Positions 8,677-17,508 of a DNA stretch of 64,000 nucleotides are shown here, piece after piece; position 1 is the first letter of the stretch; the number at the start of each line of letters is the position of its first letter. This DNA comes from Paenibacillus albus (lineage in GTDB: Bacteria > Bacillota > Bacilli > Paenibacillales > Paenibacillaceae). The DNA is taken from contig NZ_CP034437.1 of NCBI RefSeq assembly GCF_003952225.1, forward strand, positions 5,876,001 through 5,940,000. The letters are read 5' to 3'. Under the pieces are notes generated by a model. The model was not told where the DNA came from. It searched no databases and was given only the letters and a program-made list of their open reading frames with translations. The position numbers and the translations under genes were made by a program.

Positions 8677-9642
8677 TTACTTGCTGTGCAGCACTTCCGG
8701 CGTAGTCAGCTTGTCGTAGAAATCGACCGCTTTATCCTTATCCGCAGTGTCGCGAAGCGCCATCGCCGAACGAGGGTGCTCATCCAGCATACCTGTAATC
8801 ATGTAAGGAATAATGTAGCCCCACTCTTCTTTCTCACGGAGCGTAATCATATGTTTCTCGATCATGTCCAGCACTGGACGCACATTGTACTTTGTATTCT
8901 TCAGGTGAGCAACGAGCAGCTCAGTTGGGCAGTTGCCCGCTGCGCGGCCCATGCCGTATACGGATGCGTCGAGGAATTCTACACCTTTCTCGACAGAGAT
9001 AAGTGTGTTCGCGAATGCCAGCTGCATGTTGTTGTGCGTGTGCACGCCAAGACGCTTGCTAGGCAAGTACTTCTGGAATTTGCTAACCAGGTAGTTGAAG
9101 TCATTCGGATCCAAGCTGCCGTACGAGTCTACAACGTAAACGACGTCAACGACACTTGCTTCGATCAGTTCAAACGCTTCAAGCAGCTGGTTCTCCATGA
9201 CATTCGAGAGCGCCATAATGTTGAGCGTTGTTTCATAGCCGCGCTCGTGGAATACATTCACAAGCTCAAGTGCCTTCGGCACGTCTTGGATGTAGCACGC
9301 AACACGGATCAAATCAAGCATACTCTCTTCACGCGGCAAAATATCATTCTCATCTACGCGGCCGATATCGACAAGCGCCGACAGCTTCGTGTTCAGCTTC
9401 TGCGGAATCACTTTACGCAGGAAGTCATCGTCCAGGAAACGCCATGGACCTGCACCTTCAGCACCTTTGAGCAGCTTCGGAGAGTTCTTGTAGCCGATCT
9501 CCATATACTCAACGCCAGCTTCATTCAACGAATGATATAAGTGCTGAACGAACTCTACGCTGAAATCCCAGTTATTAACGAGTCCGCCATCGCGGACCGT
9601 ACAGTCGACGATTTTGCAGTTACTTTTCTTCGAAGCATTCAT
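8677..9642 (-). CDS. Aldolase/HMG-CoA-lyase-like DRE-TIM family protein
   Basis: TIM-barrel metal-dependent carbon-carbon bond enzyme, 321 aa. The N-terminal DCTVRDGG motif is the DRE-TIM metal/acid-base site, and HTHNN near residue 200 provides the His pair that binds the divalent metal. GMGRAAGNCPTELL matches the glycine-rich region of 4-hydroxy-2-oxovalerate aldolase and HMGL-like proteins. ATG start with AAAGGAG 11 bases upstream. Without the longer C-terminal domains of isopropylmalate or homocitrate synthase, aldolase or lyase activity is more likely than synthase. It stands alone between terminators, so context does not indicate a substrate. Confidence 0.82.
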   Translation of the reverse strand: MNASKKSNCKIVDCTVRDGGLVNNWDFSVEFVQHLYHSLNEAGVEYMEIGYKNSPKLLKGAEGAGPWRFLDDDFLRKVIPQKLNTKLSALVDIGRVDENDILPREESMLDLIRVACYIQDVPKALELVNVFHERGYETTLNIMALSNVMENQLLEAFELIEASVVDVVYVVDSYGSLDPNDFNYLVSKFQKYLPSKRLGVHTHNNMQLAFANTLISVEKGVEFLDASVYGMGRAAGNCPTELLVAHLKNTKYNVRPVLDMIEKHMITLREKEEWGYIIPYMITGMLDEHPRSAMALRDTADKDKAVDFYDKLTTPEVLHSK

Positions 9643-9795
9643 AGCACGATAGTCTCCTTTGCAGCCAGATCTTGTCTTTTCTAATCATAATACTTGATAT
9701 TGGCTATGAACGCAAAGTCAATTTGTCAGATTTGCACGAATTATTAGCATGACCGTTTCTAATAAAACAGGCTTCGCCGCAGCAGCGGAGGAGAG

Positions 9796-11175
9796 CTATA
9801 CCATATCCTCCGCGCGAACGACTTCGTCGAACTTCTCTGCTGTAATCAATCCGCTTCGAATTGCCGCTTCCCGCAGTGTCAGCCCTTCCTTGTGCGCCGC
9901 CTTGGCAATCGCAGCCGCATTCTCGTAGCCGATGTGCGGATTCAGCGCCGTTACGAGCATAAGCGACTCGCTAAGATGGCGGGCAATTGCCTCGCGGTTC
10001 GGCTCAATGCCGCGTGCGCAGTGCTCTTCGAAGGAATGCATCGCGTCGCTCAGCAGCCTCGCCGACTGCAGGAAGTTGTGGATAATGACCGGCTTGAATA
10101 CGTTCAGCTCAAAGTTGCCTTGGCTTGCGGCGAACCCGATCGTCGCATCGTTGCCCATGATTTGACAAGCGACCATCGTGATCGCCTCGCACTGTGTCGG
10201 ATTGACTTTCCCCGGCATGATCGAGCTGCCAGGCTCATTCTCCGGAATCCGAATTTCGCCGATCCCGCAGCGCGGGCCGCTCGACAGCCAGCGGACATCA
10301 TTGGCGATCTTCATTAGATCCGCTGCCAATGCCTTGAAAGCACCGTGCACGAAGACGATTTCGTCGTGGCTCGTCAGCGCTTGGAACTTGTTCGGTGCGC
10401 CGATGAAGCGCTTGCCCGTAAGATCGCTGATCGCCGCGGCGACCTTCTCGCTGAATCCCTGCGGTGCATTCAGCCCTGTGCCTACAGCCGTACCGCCAAT
10501 CGCAAGCTCGCGCAGCTCCTCGAGGCTATGCTTTACGTTGCGCTCACCCTTCTCAAGCATGCGCACCCAGCCGCTAATCTCCTGCCCAAGTGTGAGCGGC
10601 GTCGCGTCCTGCAGATGCGTACGGCCGATCTTGATGATGTCAGAGAACGCTTTGCTCTTCTCCGCGAGCGTTGCTTTCAGCTGCGAAATTGCAGGCAGAA
10701 CGGTATCTTCGACCGCGATGAGCGCTGCAACATGCATCGCAGTCGGGAAGGTATCGTTCGAGCTCTGAGAACGGTTCACATCATCGTTCGGATGCACAGC
10801 CGCACTGTCCGCGCCTTGCTCCTTCAGCAGCTGCGCCGCGCGGCGGGCTATTACTTCATTCACATTCATATTCGACTGCGTGCCGCTGCCTGTCTGCCAT
10901 ACGGAGAGCGGGAATTCCTCCTGCCACTTCCCTGCGATGACTTCATCAGCCGCGGCTGCAATTGCTTCCGCCTTCTTCGCGTCCAGCTTGCCGAGTCCGC
11001 CGTTGACCGCAGCTGCCGCTTTCTTCAAATAAGCGAACGCGGTGATAAGCTCCCGCGGCATCTTCTCTGTGCCAATCTTGAAATGGTGCAGGCTTCGCTC
11101 CGTCTGAGCCCCCCACATCCGGTTCGCATCTACGGCAATTTCGCCCATGGAGTCTCGCTCCATCCGAACATCCAT
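9796..11175 (-). CDS. fumC: Class II fumarate hydratase
   Basis: Interconverts fumarate and L-malate in the TCA cycle; cytoplasmic homotetramer. The 459-aa length is usual for FumC. The ATG at 11175 ([13 protein letters not shown]) has AAGGAGG eight bases upstream; a longer in-frame ATG lacks this. Visible signatures: the N-terminal [71 protein letters not shown] and the superfamily signature [15 protein letters not shown]. These distinguish fumarase from aspartase, which has different residues around the MPGKVNP block. It is monocistronic, flanked upstream by another terminator. Confidence 0.95.
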   Translation of the reverse strand: MDVRMERDSMGEIAVDANRMWGAQTERSLHHFKIGTEKMPRELITAFAYLKKAAAAVNGGLGKLDAKKAEAIAAAADEVIAGKWQEEFPLSVWQTGSGTQSNMNVNEVIARRAAQLLKEQGADSAAVHPNDDVNRSQSSNDTFPTAMHVAALIAVEDTVLPAISQLKATLAEKSKAFSDIIKIGRTHLQDATPLTLGQEISGWVRMLEKGERNVKHSLEELRELAIGGTAVGTGLNAPQGFSEKVAAAISDLTGKRFIGAPNKFQALTSHDEIVFVHGAFKALAADLMKIANDVRWLSSGPRCGIGEIRIPENEPGSSIMPGKVNPTQCEAITMVACQIMGNDATIGFAASQGNFELNVFKPVIIHNFLQSARLLSDAMHSFEEHCARGIEPNREAIARHLSESLMLVTALNPHIGYENAAAIAKAAHKEGLTLREAAIRSGLITAEKFDEVVRAEDMV

Positions 11176-11219
11176 CCCTGTTTCCTCCTTCGATCCGTTC
11201 TTCATCTCTATAACCTATG

Positions 11220-11247
11220 AAAAGAGCGATGCCGCTTAGCATCGCCC
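11220..11247 (-). terminator. Terminator after the membrane-anchored binding-protein gene
   Basis: On the minus strand GCGATGC, a six-base loop, then GCATCGC followed by TCTTTTC. It closes the sensor-transporter operon that ends at 11292. Confidence 0.75.
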
Positions 11248-11291
11248 CTTTCCATGATTACCTATTTCAGCAAGTCCGATACGGCCGGTCC

Positions 11292-12266
11292 TTAGCGCTT
11301 CTGATCCAGGAATGGGAACAGCAGCTTCTGATTTTCTTTGTCATACATCGTCTTCTTCCAGATTACTTGCGAGCCGGTATCGATGCGAGGCTCGACGTGT
11401 TTGCCTCGCTTCAGCTGCACGGCCGTCTTGACGGCGAGATAGCCCATGTTGAACGGCTTCTGCACGACGATCGCCTGGATGATCCCGTCCTCAAGCATAC
11501 TGATTTCATTCATTGAGCTGTCGAAACCGATCAGCTTCACCTGCGGATACTTCGCAGCGTCGCGTACCGCTTCGGCCGCGCCTAGCGTTGTCGGCTCGTT
11601 CAAGCATACGATACCTTGCAAGTCCGGGTATTGCCGCAAGAGAGACTCTGTAACCGTATACGCTTTAGCGGACAATCCATCGCTATAGAACGTGCCGACA
11701 ATCTGAAACCGCTCCACTTTATTCAAGCTGTCGCGTACGCCGTTCTCGCGATCAATGGAAGTGGACGTTCCTTGAATGTAATTGAGAATCGCGACTTTAC
11801 CACGGTTCGGCAACGCCTCCGCCAGCGCGTTTCCAGCCTTCTTACCCGCTTCGAAGTTGTCGGTGGCAATCAGGCTATCGGAGATGCCGCCTTCGAGCCC
11901 CGAATCGACCGTGATGAGCGGTATCCCCGCTTTCACGACGTCCTTCGCGGCCGGTACGAGCTTCTCATAATCGGACGCGGACAGCAGAATCGCCTGCGGC
12001 TTCAAAGCCATTGCCTGTTTCAAGAGCGCAATCTGCCCTTCGTAGTCGGTTTCCTTCACCGTTCCCATCACTTTCACGGTCGTGCCGTATTCGGCAGCCG
12101 CCGCGTACATGCCTTGGTCAACAACCTGCCAGAACTCGATGCTCGCATCAATCGTCTTCGGCAGAAATACGATCGGTCCGTTGTTGTCCCCTTCATTTTG
12201 CACCCAGAAATAAATACCCAAAATACAGACAACCGCAATCAGCAGCATGTACATGATACGCCTCAT
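11292..12266 (-). CDS. Membrane-anchored sugar-binding protein (XylFII-like accessory sensor)
   Basis: Periplasmic-binding-protein fold of the RbsB/Peripla_BP_4 group, 324 aa. The ATG at 12266 overlaps the kinase stop (ATGA) after GGGAGGGAG. The N-terminus is an uncleaved-looking anchor (residues about 4-22, MYMLLIAVVCILGIYFW) without a lipobox Cys, unlike ordinary binding lipoproteins. The two-lobe domain shows AILLSASDYEKLVPAAK, GIPLITVDSGL, DNFEAGKKAG and KLIGFDSSMNE. The position directly after YesN and YesM genes resembles the XylFII-LytS-YesN xylose-sensing trio of Clostridium, where such a protein presents sugar to the kinase. That role is inferred. It could alternatively replace the truncated transport binding protein of this operon. 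Confidence 0.85.
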   Translation of the reverse strand: MRRIMYMLLIAVVCILGIYFWVQNEGDNNGPIVFLPKTIDASIEFWQVVDQGMYAAAAEYGTTVKVMGTVKETDYEGQIALLKQAMALKPQAILLSASDYEKLVPAAKDVVKAGIPLITVDSGLEGGISDSLIATDNFEAGKKAGNALAEALPNRGKVAILNYIQGTSTSIDRENGVRDSLNKVERFQIVGTFYSDGLSAKAYTVTESLLRQYPDLQGIVCLNEPTTLGAAEAVRDAAKYPQVKLIGFDSSMNEISMLEDGIIQAIVVQKPFNMGYLAVKTAVQLKRGKHVEPRIDTGSQVIWKKTMYDKENQKLLFPFLDQKR

Positions 12267-14038
12267 GATGGTTCTCCCTCCCAAATCCGGAAAGGAATAC
12301 GCAGCGTAGCGATCGTCCCCTCTTCCAATTCGCTTACGTAGGAGAGGCCGTATTCAGCCCCGTAATATATGCGCAGCCGGTTGTGTACGTTCCACACCCC
12401 GACGCCGCGGCTGCTCGCAGGCGCCAAAGCTTCTTCCGTCAACGACTGCACCGTCTCCTGCGACATGCCTAGACCGTTATCGCTCACCGAAATCGCCAGC
12501 GTATCGCCATCCCGCTTCGCGTAGATGCGAATGTGGCCGACTTCGACCATTTTTTTGATCCCATGATAAATCGCGTTCTCGACGAGCGGCTGGAGGATCA
12601 CTTTTAATATCCGGCAGTCATGCAGCTCAGGCTCAACGTCGATCGCATACGTAAACTTCTTCTTGTAGCGCATCGATTGAATCATCAGGTAGTTGGACAC
12701 ATGCTCGAGCTCCACCGACAGCGGCACTTCCTCCTCGCCCTTGCCAATGCTCGACCTGAGCAGACGGGACAACGACGTCGTCATCGTGACGACTTCGCCC
12801 ATCTTGTTCGTCTCCGCCATCCAGATTATCGAATCGAGCGTGTTATATAGGAAGTGCGGCTGAATCTGCGATTGCAGCGCCTTGATCTCGCTTGTGCGGA
12901 TCGTCTCCTGCTCCTGCACGATTTGGTGCATCAGATCTTTGATCTTGCCAATCATTAAGTTGAACGTCTTGGCTAGCCTGCCGATTTCGTTCGGCTGCAG
13001 CACGTCGGCGCGAATGTTGAAGTCACCTTGCTCCACCTGCTTCATGTTGGCAGTCAGCTTCTGAATGGGCCTAATGAATGTAAAAGAAAGCAGGAACGAC
13101 AGCCCCAGGCCGACGACGAGGCAAATTGCGCCCCACAATGCGGACGTAACCTGAATTTTGCGTTTGTCCCCGATCAGCTCTTGCTCATAGGAGACCCCGA
13201 CAATCTTCCAGCCAAAATCGGTCGTGCGGACCGAATAAATTTTGTTCTCGCCGCCATCCCTGATCGTCACCGAGCCGTCCTGCGCATGCAGAATCGCATC
13301 CATATTCTCGCTCTTCAGCTCCGTATTGATGATCTGCTGCTGCGGGTGGTAAATGAGATCGCCATCCGAGTTCACAATGAACACGTATCCCCGCTTCCCG
13401 AGGCGAATCTGACGGCATAGATCGTTAATCACGTTGTAGTTCAAATCGACAAGCAGCACGCCGCTCTTGCCGCGCACGTCCGGATCGACAACCTGCTGGC
13501 TCATTGACACGACCCAGCGGTATTCGCCCTTGTATACATGCTCTACTTCCGAGGATGACAGATAAAGAGAGCGATTCTGCGCGTGCGTATACCAGCCCTG
13601 CGTGATGAGGTCGCTGTAGTTTTTGATCTGCGAGGAGTCGCGATCGGATAGGACCGTACCGTTCGAGCCGACGAACAGGATTGCCGCGATATCGCTGCGT
13701 GTACGAACAATCGACTGCAGCGTTTTTTCAATCCGCTTTGCCTGCTCGGCGCCGCTCGGCGTGTCCGGATTGTCGAGCGCCAGATAGCTGCTGATTTGCC
13801 CGTTGCTGAATGCGAGGGACGAAATGCTCTTCATATTATCGATGTACGTCTCGATATTCGTACCGACCTGCTCGATCAGCTGACCGGTATAGTCGATCGA
13901 ATTTTCCTTGACTGAAACAGAAGAAAGCCGGTAGGCGTTGTAGCTCAGAATAACGGTCGCCACGAGGATGAGGCACGAGAAAGCGAAAGCCATGCTGGTC
14001 AGGATGCTCTTGAATTGAAAAATACGCAGTCGCTTCAA
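12263..14038 (-). CDS. Sensor histidine kinase, YesM class with Cache-like sensor
   Basis: Membrane kinase of 591 aa. The start is TTG at 14038, overlapping the regulator stop as TTGA, with GGAGGGG just upstream. Order: TM1 about 13-33, long extracytoplasmic dCache-like region about 34-298 (GTNIETYIDNMKSISSLA; RGYVFIVNSDGDLIYHP), TM2 about 299-321, HAMP about 322-372, His_kinase motif IQPHFLYNTL with His395, HATPase with QPLVENAIYHG and SDNGLGMS. Translational coupling on both sides makes it the middle of a YesN-YesM-binding-protein unit. It likely senses a sugar directly or through the anchored binding protein encoded next. Confidence 0.92.
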   Translation of the reverse strand: MKRLRIFQFKSILTSMAFAFSCLILVATVILSYNAYRLSSVSVKENSIDYTGQLIEQVGTNIETYIDNMKSISSLAFSNGQISSYLALDNPDTPSGAEQAKRIEKTLQSIVRTRSDIAAILFVGSNGTVLSDRDSSQIKNYSDLITQGWYTHAQNRSLYLSSSEVEHVYKGEYRWVVSMSQQVVDPDVRGKSGVLLVDLNYNVINDLCRQIRLGKRGYVFIVNSDGDLIYHPQQQIINTELKSENMDAILHAQDGSVTIRDGGENKIYSVRTTDFGWKIVGVSYEQELIGDKRKIQVTSALWGAICLVVGLGLSFLLSFTFIRPIQKLTANMKQVEQGDFNIRADVLQPNEIGRLAKTFNLMIGKIKDLMHQIVQEQETIRTSEIKALQSQIQPHFLYNTLDSIIWMAETNKMGEVVTMTTSLSRLLRSSIGKGEEEVPLSVELEHVSNYLMIQSMRYKKKFTYAIDVEPELHDCRILKVILQPLVENAIYHGIKKMVEVGHIRIYAKRDGDTLAISVSDNGLGMSQETVQSLTEEALAPASSRGVGVWNVHNRLRIYYGAEYGLSYVSELEEGTIATLRIPFRIWEGEPS

Positions 14039-15612
14039 GGCCGCCCCTCCCGCACGTATGCCCGGTATTCCTTCGGCGTTAGCCCGCAGCGCCGCTTGAA
14101 CGTCACACTGAAATATTGCGGATCACCGTAGCCAACTTGGGAAGCAATCTCATAGGTTTTCAGCGCGGTGGACACGAGCAGCTCCTTGGCCTGTTCCATG
14201 CGTACGGTGGTCAGAAAATCGATGAACGACTGGCCCTTCTTCTGCTTGAACAGCGCGCTGAAATAGTTCATGCTCATGTACGCTTGCTGCGACACTTCGC
14301 TAAGCGATAAGTTCTCGTCGGCGAAATGATCGAGAATATAGGCTTCCGCGCGGCGCAGCAAGTCGTCCGCGTCTTGCTCGCGCTTGCGATAGATTTGCTC
14401 TAGCAGCTGCTCGCACAGCGTTCCAAGCCACGTCTTTACTTCATCCAGCGTCTTGTACGTCAGCGCTTGGCCAAGCCAATCGGCCGGCTCAAGTCCGTCA
14501 TAGCCGGACGCCTCGCACATCTGGATGATGGCAATAAGCAAGCTCTGAATGTGAAAATAGAGCCGGCTCCGGATCAGCTCTGCCGCTTTGAGCTCCGCGA
14601 TCCACGCTTCAAGCTCCACATTGAAATCGCTTGGACGGCCCGATTTGAGCGCCGACATCAGCCGCCGTTCCCAAGCCGATTGATTCACCTGCGAACCGCC
14701 TCGGCCGTGCGCGATGTCCTCGATGCTGATGATTTTGCTTCTACCCGCCAAGAAACGATACTCCAGCGCCGCTGTCGCTCCGGCGTGTGATTCTGCCATG
14801 CGCGCTATCGCATCATAAGGACGGCCGATGCCGACGGAAACACAGATCTTGATATATTTCTCGATCGCTTCGACCGTCTGCTGGGCGAGCTTCTGCGCCT
14901 CGGTGCAGATCGACTGTGCCGTGCCTGACAGCAAGATACCGATTCTCTCATCCTTCGTTCGAAACACGATGCCACCGTTCTCTTGCTCGAAAATTTCCTG
15001 CACGATATTGAACACTGCGAAACGAAGCAGCTCGCTGACAGGCTCATCAATGTCGAGCGTCAGTGCGATTGCGCTCGGTCCAGGAAGCGTCAGACGGAAC
15101 AGGATGAACTTGTGCTTGATCTCTTCCTCGGAGAGCTCCGTCGTTACCATGCGCTCCAGAAACTGTTCCTTCAATAACGGGAAGCTCTCGTGCAGCTGGC
15201 TGCGCAGACGCGTCAAGTCCTCGATACGCGCTTGATGCTCGTCGAGCTGACCCTTCAATTTCCCCAGCATGGCGACGAATTCGCCGTAATTGAATGGCTT
15301 CAGAATAAAGTCCTGCACTTTCAGCTTCACGGCTTGCTGGGCATATTCAAAGTCGTCATAGCCGGTGATGATCACGATTGTTACGTCGCGATAACGATCG
15401 ACAATCTTTCCCGCCAATGCCAGCCCATCCATGTAAGGCATTGAGATGTCGGTAATTACGACGTCCGGTCGCATCTGCTCGAACGATTCCCAGGCGTCCT
15501 TGCCGTCCTCGAACGTGCCCACCAGGTCGAACCCGCAGGCTGACCAATCCACCTTCATCCGTATGCTCTCACGTACTTCTTCTTCGTCGTCGACCAGTAT
15601 CACTCGGTACAT
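14035..15612 (-). CDS. Response regulator, YesN class (REC plus AraC-type HTH)
   Basis: Cytoplasmic regulator of 525 aa paired with the kinase that follows it. The start is the ATG at 15612 (MYRVILVDDEE); a longer reading has unrelated sequence. Receiver: DDEE at 8-11, phosphoacceptor Asp55 in ITDISMPYMDG, Lys in DFILKPFNYGE. The middle region is of the YesN type. C-terminal AraC HTH: ENLSLSEVSQQAYMSMNYFS and TYEIASQVGYGDPQYFSVTFK. The first 44 bases of the gene lie inside the aberrant 3' end of the truncated binding-protein gene, so the junction upstream of this gene has been rearranged. Probable target: the RbsABC-type operon it sits in. Confidence 0.92.
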   Translation of the reverse strand: MYRVILVDDEEEVRESIRMKVDWSACGFDLVGTFEDGKDAWESFEQMRPDVVITDISMPYMDGLALAGKIVDRYRDVTIVIITGYDDFEYAQQAVKLKVQDFILKPFNYGEFVAMLGKLKGQLDEHQARIEDLTRLRSQLHESFPLLKEQFLERMVTTELSEEEIKHKFILFRLTLPGPSAIALTLDIDEPVSELLRFAVFNIVQEIFEQENGGIVFRTKDERIGILLSGTAQSICTEAQKLAQQTVEAIEKYIKICVSVGIGRPYDAIARMAESHAGATAALEYRFLAGRSKIISIEDIAHGRGGSQVNQSAWERRLMSALKSGRPSDFNVELEAWIAELKAAELIRSRLYFHIQSLLIAIIQMCEASGYDGLEPADWLGQALTYKTLDEVKTWLGTLCEQLLEQIYRKREQDADDLLRRAEAYILDHFADENLSLSEVSQQAYMSMNYFSALFKQKKGQSFIDFLTTVRMEQAKELLVSTALKTYEIASQVGYGDPQYFSVTFKRRCGLTPKEYRAYVREGRP

Positions 15613-16417
15613 GATTTTCCCTGCTCTCTCGCGTTGTATCTGTTTCGGATGAATGCGCTTCCAGATAATGAAAGATGATTTCGACAAGCCGGGAGCCGAA
15701 AATCCCTTTAATGTTCGGATGCGCCTGAATAAGTGCCTTCGTCAAGTCAGTCGATTTCAATTGGTCGCCGCCGCCATATTGGATTTCGACGATCTTTACA
15801 TTCGGGTGCTTCGCTTTCATTTCGTTCACGAATCCGTCGCGGCGGTCGATGCCCGTGCGGCTCGTTTGGTCATGCACGACGAGGGCAACCTCGCCGGTAT
15901 CGCCGATCAGCTCTGCCATTTTGTCCGCCGCGTAGCCTGCGGCCTTGGCGTTGTCGGTCGCTGCGGTCGTGACTGGAATGTCGCTGTCGACGCCGGAGTC
16001 GAAGCCGACGATCGGAATGCCTTCGTCCTTCGCTTTCTGCAGGAGCGGAATGGCAGCCTTGCTGTCCAGTGCCGCGAACGCAATCGCCGCCGGCTTCTTA
16101 TCGAGCTCCGTTTGAAGCATCTCGATCTGCTTATCGACTTGCGCCTCGGTATCAGGACCTTCGAACGTGACCTCCACGTTGAACTCAGTCGCTGCTTTCT
16201 CGGTGCCTTTCTTCACTGCCTGCCAGAATTGGTGCTGGAAGCCTTTGGAGATAACCGGGATGTATAGCTTCGCCTTCGATGTTGACGAGGAGTTCGAATT
16301 CGTCGCCGAGGCCGAGGTTGCTGCGTTGTCGTCCGAGTTTTTGCTTCCGCATGCAGCGAGAACCATTGCACACATTGCCAAGGTGGCGGTCATTGTCATC
16401 CACTTTTTCGTCTTCAT
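15569..16417 (-). CDS. RbsB-type sugar-binding lipoprotein, C-terminally truncated
   Basis: Binding protein of a ribose/xylose-class (CUT2) importer. It has ATG after GGGGAGAG, signal peptide and lipobox (LAAC, Cys23), a Ser/Asn/Ala linker and a normal first lobe (YIPVISKGFQHQFWQAVKKG, GIPIVGFDSGVDS, VVHDQTSRTGIDRRDGF). Homology-like sequence stops after HPNIKGIFG, about residue 238. Family members continue there with a substrate-contacting stretch and about 80 further residues. Instead about 40 Arg/Ser/Glu-rich codons follow, overlapping the start of the YesN gene. No continuation is visible in the other frames, so this looks like a deletion and not a simple frameshift. The product is probably non-functional. 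Confidence 0.8.
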   Translation of the reverse strand: MKTKKWMTMTATLAMCAMVLAACGSKNSDDNAATSASATNSNSSSTSKAKLYIPVISKGFQHQFWQAVKKGTEKAATEFNVEVTFEGPDTEAQVDKQIEMLQTELDKKPAAIAFAALDSKAAIPLLQKAKDEGIPIVGFDSGVDSDIPVTTAATDNAKAAGYAADKMAELIGDTGEVALVVHDQTSRTGIDRRDGFVNEMKAKHPNVKIVEIQYGGGDQLKSTDLTKALIQAHPNIKGIFGSRLVEIIFHYLEAHSSETDTTRESRENHVPSDTGRRRRRST

Positions 16418-16491
16418 GTGAACTCTCCCCTAACAGATCAATTTGGTGTGTATGCGACTCCTCTCGGGAGTAGATACCTAGGCTTGGGTGG

Positions 16492-17493
16492 TTATGCTTT
16501 GCGGCGGCGCAGGATGTCCGCATAAACCGCGAGAAGCACGACCAAACCGATGATGACGGTCTGCCATTGCTGCGGCACGGACAGAATCTGCAGGCCGTTC
16601 GTGAGCACGCTCATGATGAGCGCCCCGATGACCGTACCGAGCATTGAGCCTTGGCCGCCGCTGAGCGATGTGCCGCCGATTACGACAGCCGCGATCGCTT
16701 GCAGCTCGTAGCCTTGACCGAGCGCCGGCTGCGCCGAGTTGAGGCGCGATGCCATCAACACCCCCGCTATGCCGCTGAACAGTCCTGTCGTCACATATAT
16801 CGCGATTTTCCAATAGGCAACGTTAATACCGGAGAGACGTGTCGCTTCTTCGTTGCTGCCGATCGCGTAGTTGTAACGTCCAAGCACCGTCTTGGCAAGC
16901 ACCAGCCCCGCGATGATGGCGAGACCGAAGAAGATGAAGACCGTGTTCGGCACCTTGAAGCCGGGAATCAGATGAGCGATCGGGGTACTCATTGCGATAT
17001 CGTGAAACGCAGGCGTGTCGGTAAAATAAATCGGCCTCGTGCCGGAAATCACGAGCGAGAGGCCCGCGGTAATCATCATCATGGCGAGCGTGGCGATGAA
17101 AGGCGGCATCTTCATCTTCGAGACGACGATGCCGTTCACGAAGCCGCAAGCCGCGCCGGACAGCATGCCGCCGATGATGCCAATCGGAATCGGAAGTCCC
17201 GCATTCGTTATGAAGACGCCGGTCATGACGGCCGAGAAGGTCATCACGGTTCCAACGCTGAGATCGATGCCTCCGGTGATGATGACGAACGTCGAGCCAA
17301 GCGATAGCACGCCGATGACGGAAGTGGCGATCAGGATGCCGATGATGTTATTGAAGGTAAAGAAATTGCCCGAAGACAAAGCGAAGACGAGGACAAGCAG
17401 CACAAGGCTGGCAAAAGCGAGCAGCTTCTGCATGGTGCCGCTTCCGCTCAGCGACGACTTCCTGAACACATTCTGCTTTAAACGAAGCTCCAT
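16492..17493 (-). CDS. RbsC-type sugar ABC transporter permease (CUT2)
   Basis: Membrane permease of 333 aa, about the family length. ATG with AGGAGG eight bases upstream. It has multiple hydrophobic segments and the family stretches VITGGIDLSVGTVMTFSAV near residues 70-88 and VIGGTSLSGGQGSMLGTVIGAL toward the C-terminus. It ends in a short basic tail (ILRRRKA). It sits between the ATPase gene (15 bases upstream) and the binding-protein gene, the A-C-B order of ribose operons. Substrate by family: ribose, xylose, galactose or a related monosaccharide. It works only with a binding protein, and the one in this operon is truncated. Confidence 0.92.
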   Translation of the reverse strand: MELRLKQNVFRKSSLSGSGTMQKLLAFASLVLLVLVFALSSGNFFTFNNIIGILIATSVIGVLSLGSTFVIITGGIDLSVGTVMTFSAVMTGVFITNAGLPIPIGIIGGMLSGAACGFVNGIVVSKMKMPPFIATLAMMMITAGLSLVISGTRPIYFTDTPAFHDIAMSTPIAHLIPGFKVPNTVFIFFGLAIIAGLVLAKTVLGRYNYAIGSNEEATRLSGINVAYWKIAIYVTTGLFSGIAGVLMASRLNSAQPALGQGYELQAIAAVVIGGTSLSGGQGSMLGTVIGALIMSVLTNGLQILSVPQQWQTVIIGLVVLLAVYADILRRRKA

Positions 17494-17508
17494 AGGGGTA
17501 TCCTCCTG

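Noticed and set aside
9700-9795. Terminator after the fumarase gene
   Set aside because: Only a short, weak CTCCGC/GCGGCG pairing with a TTTTATT run; not convincing enough to list.
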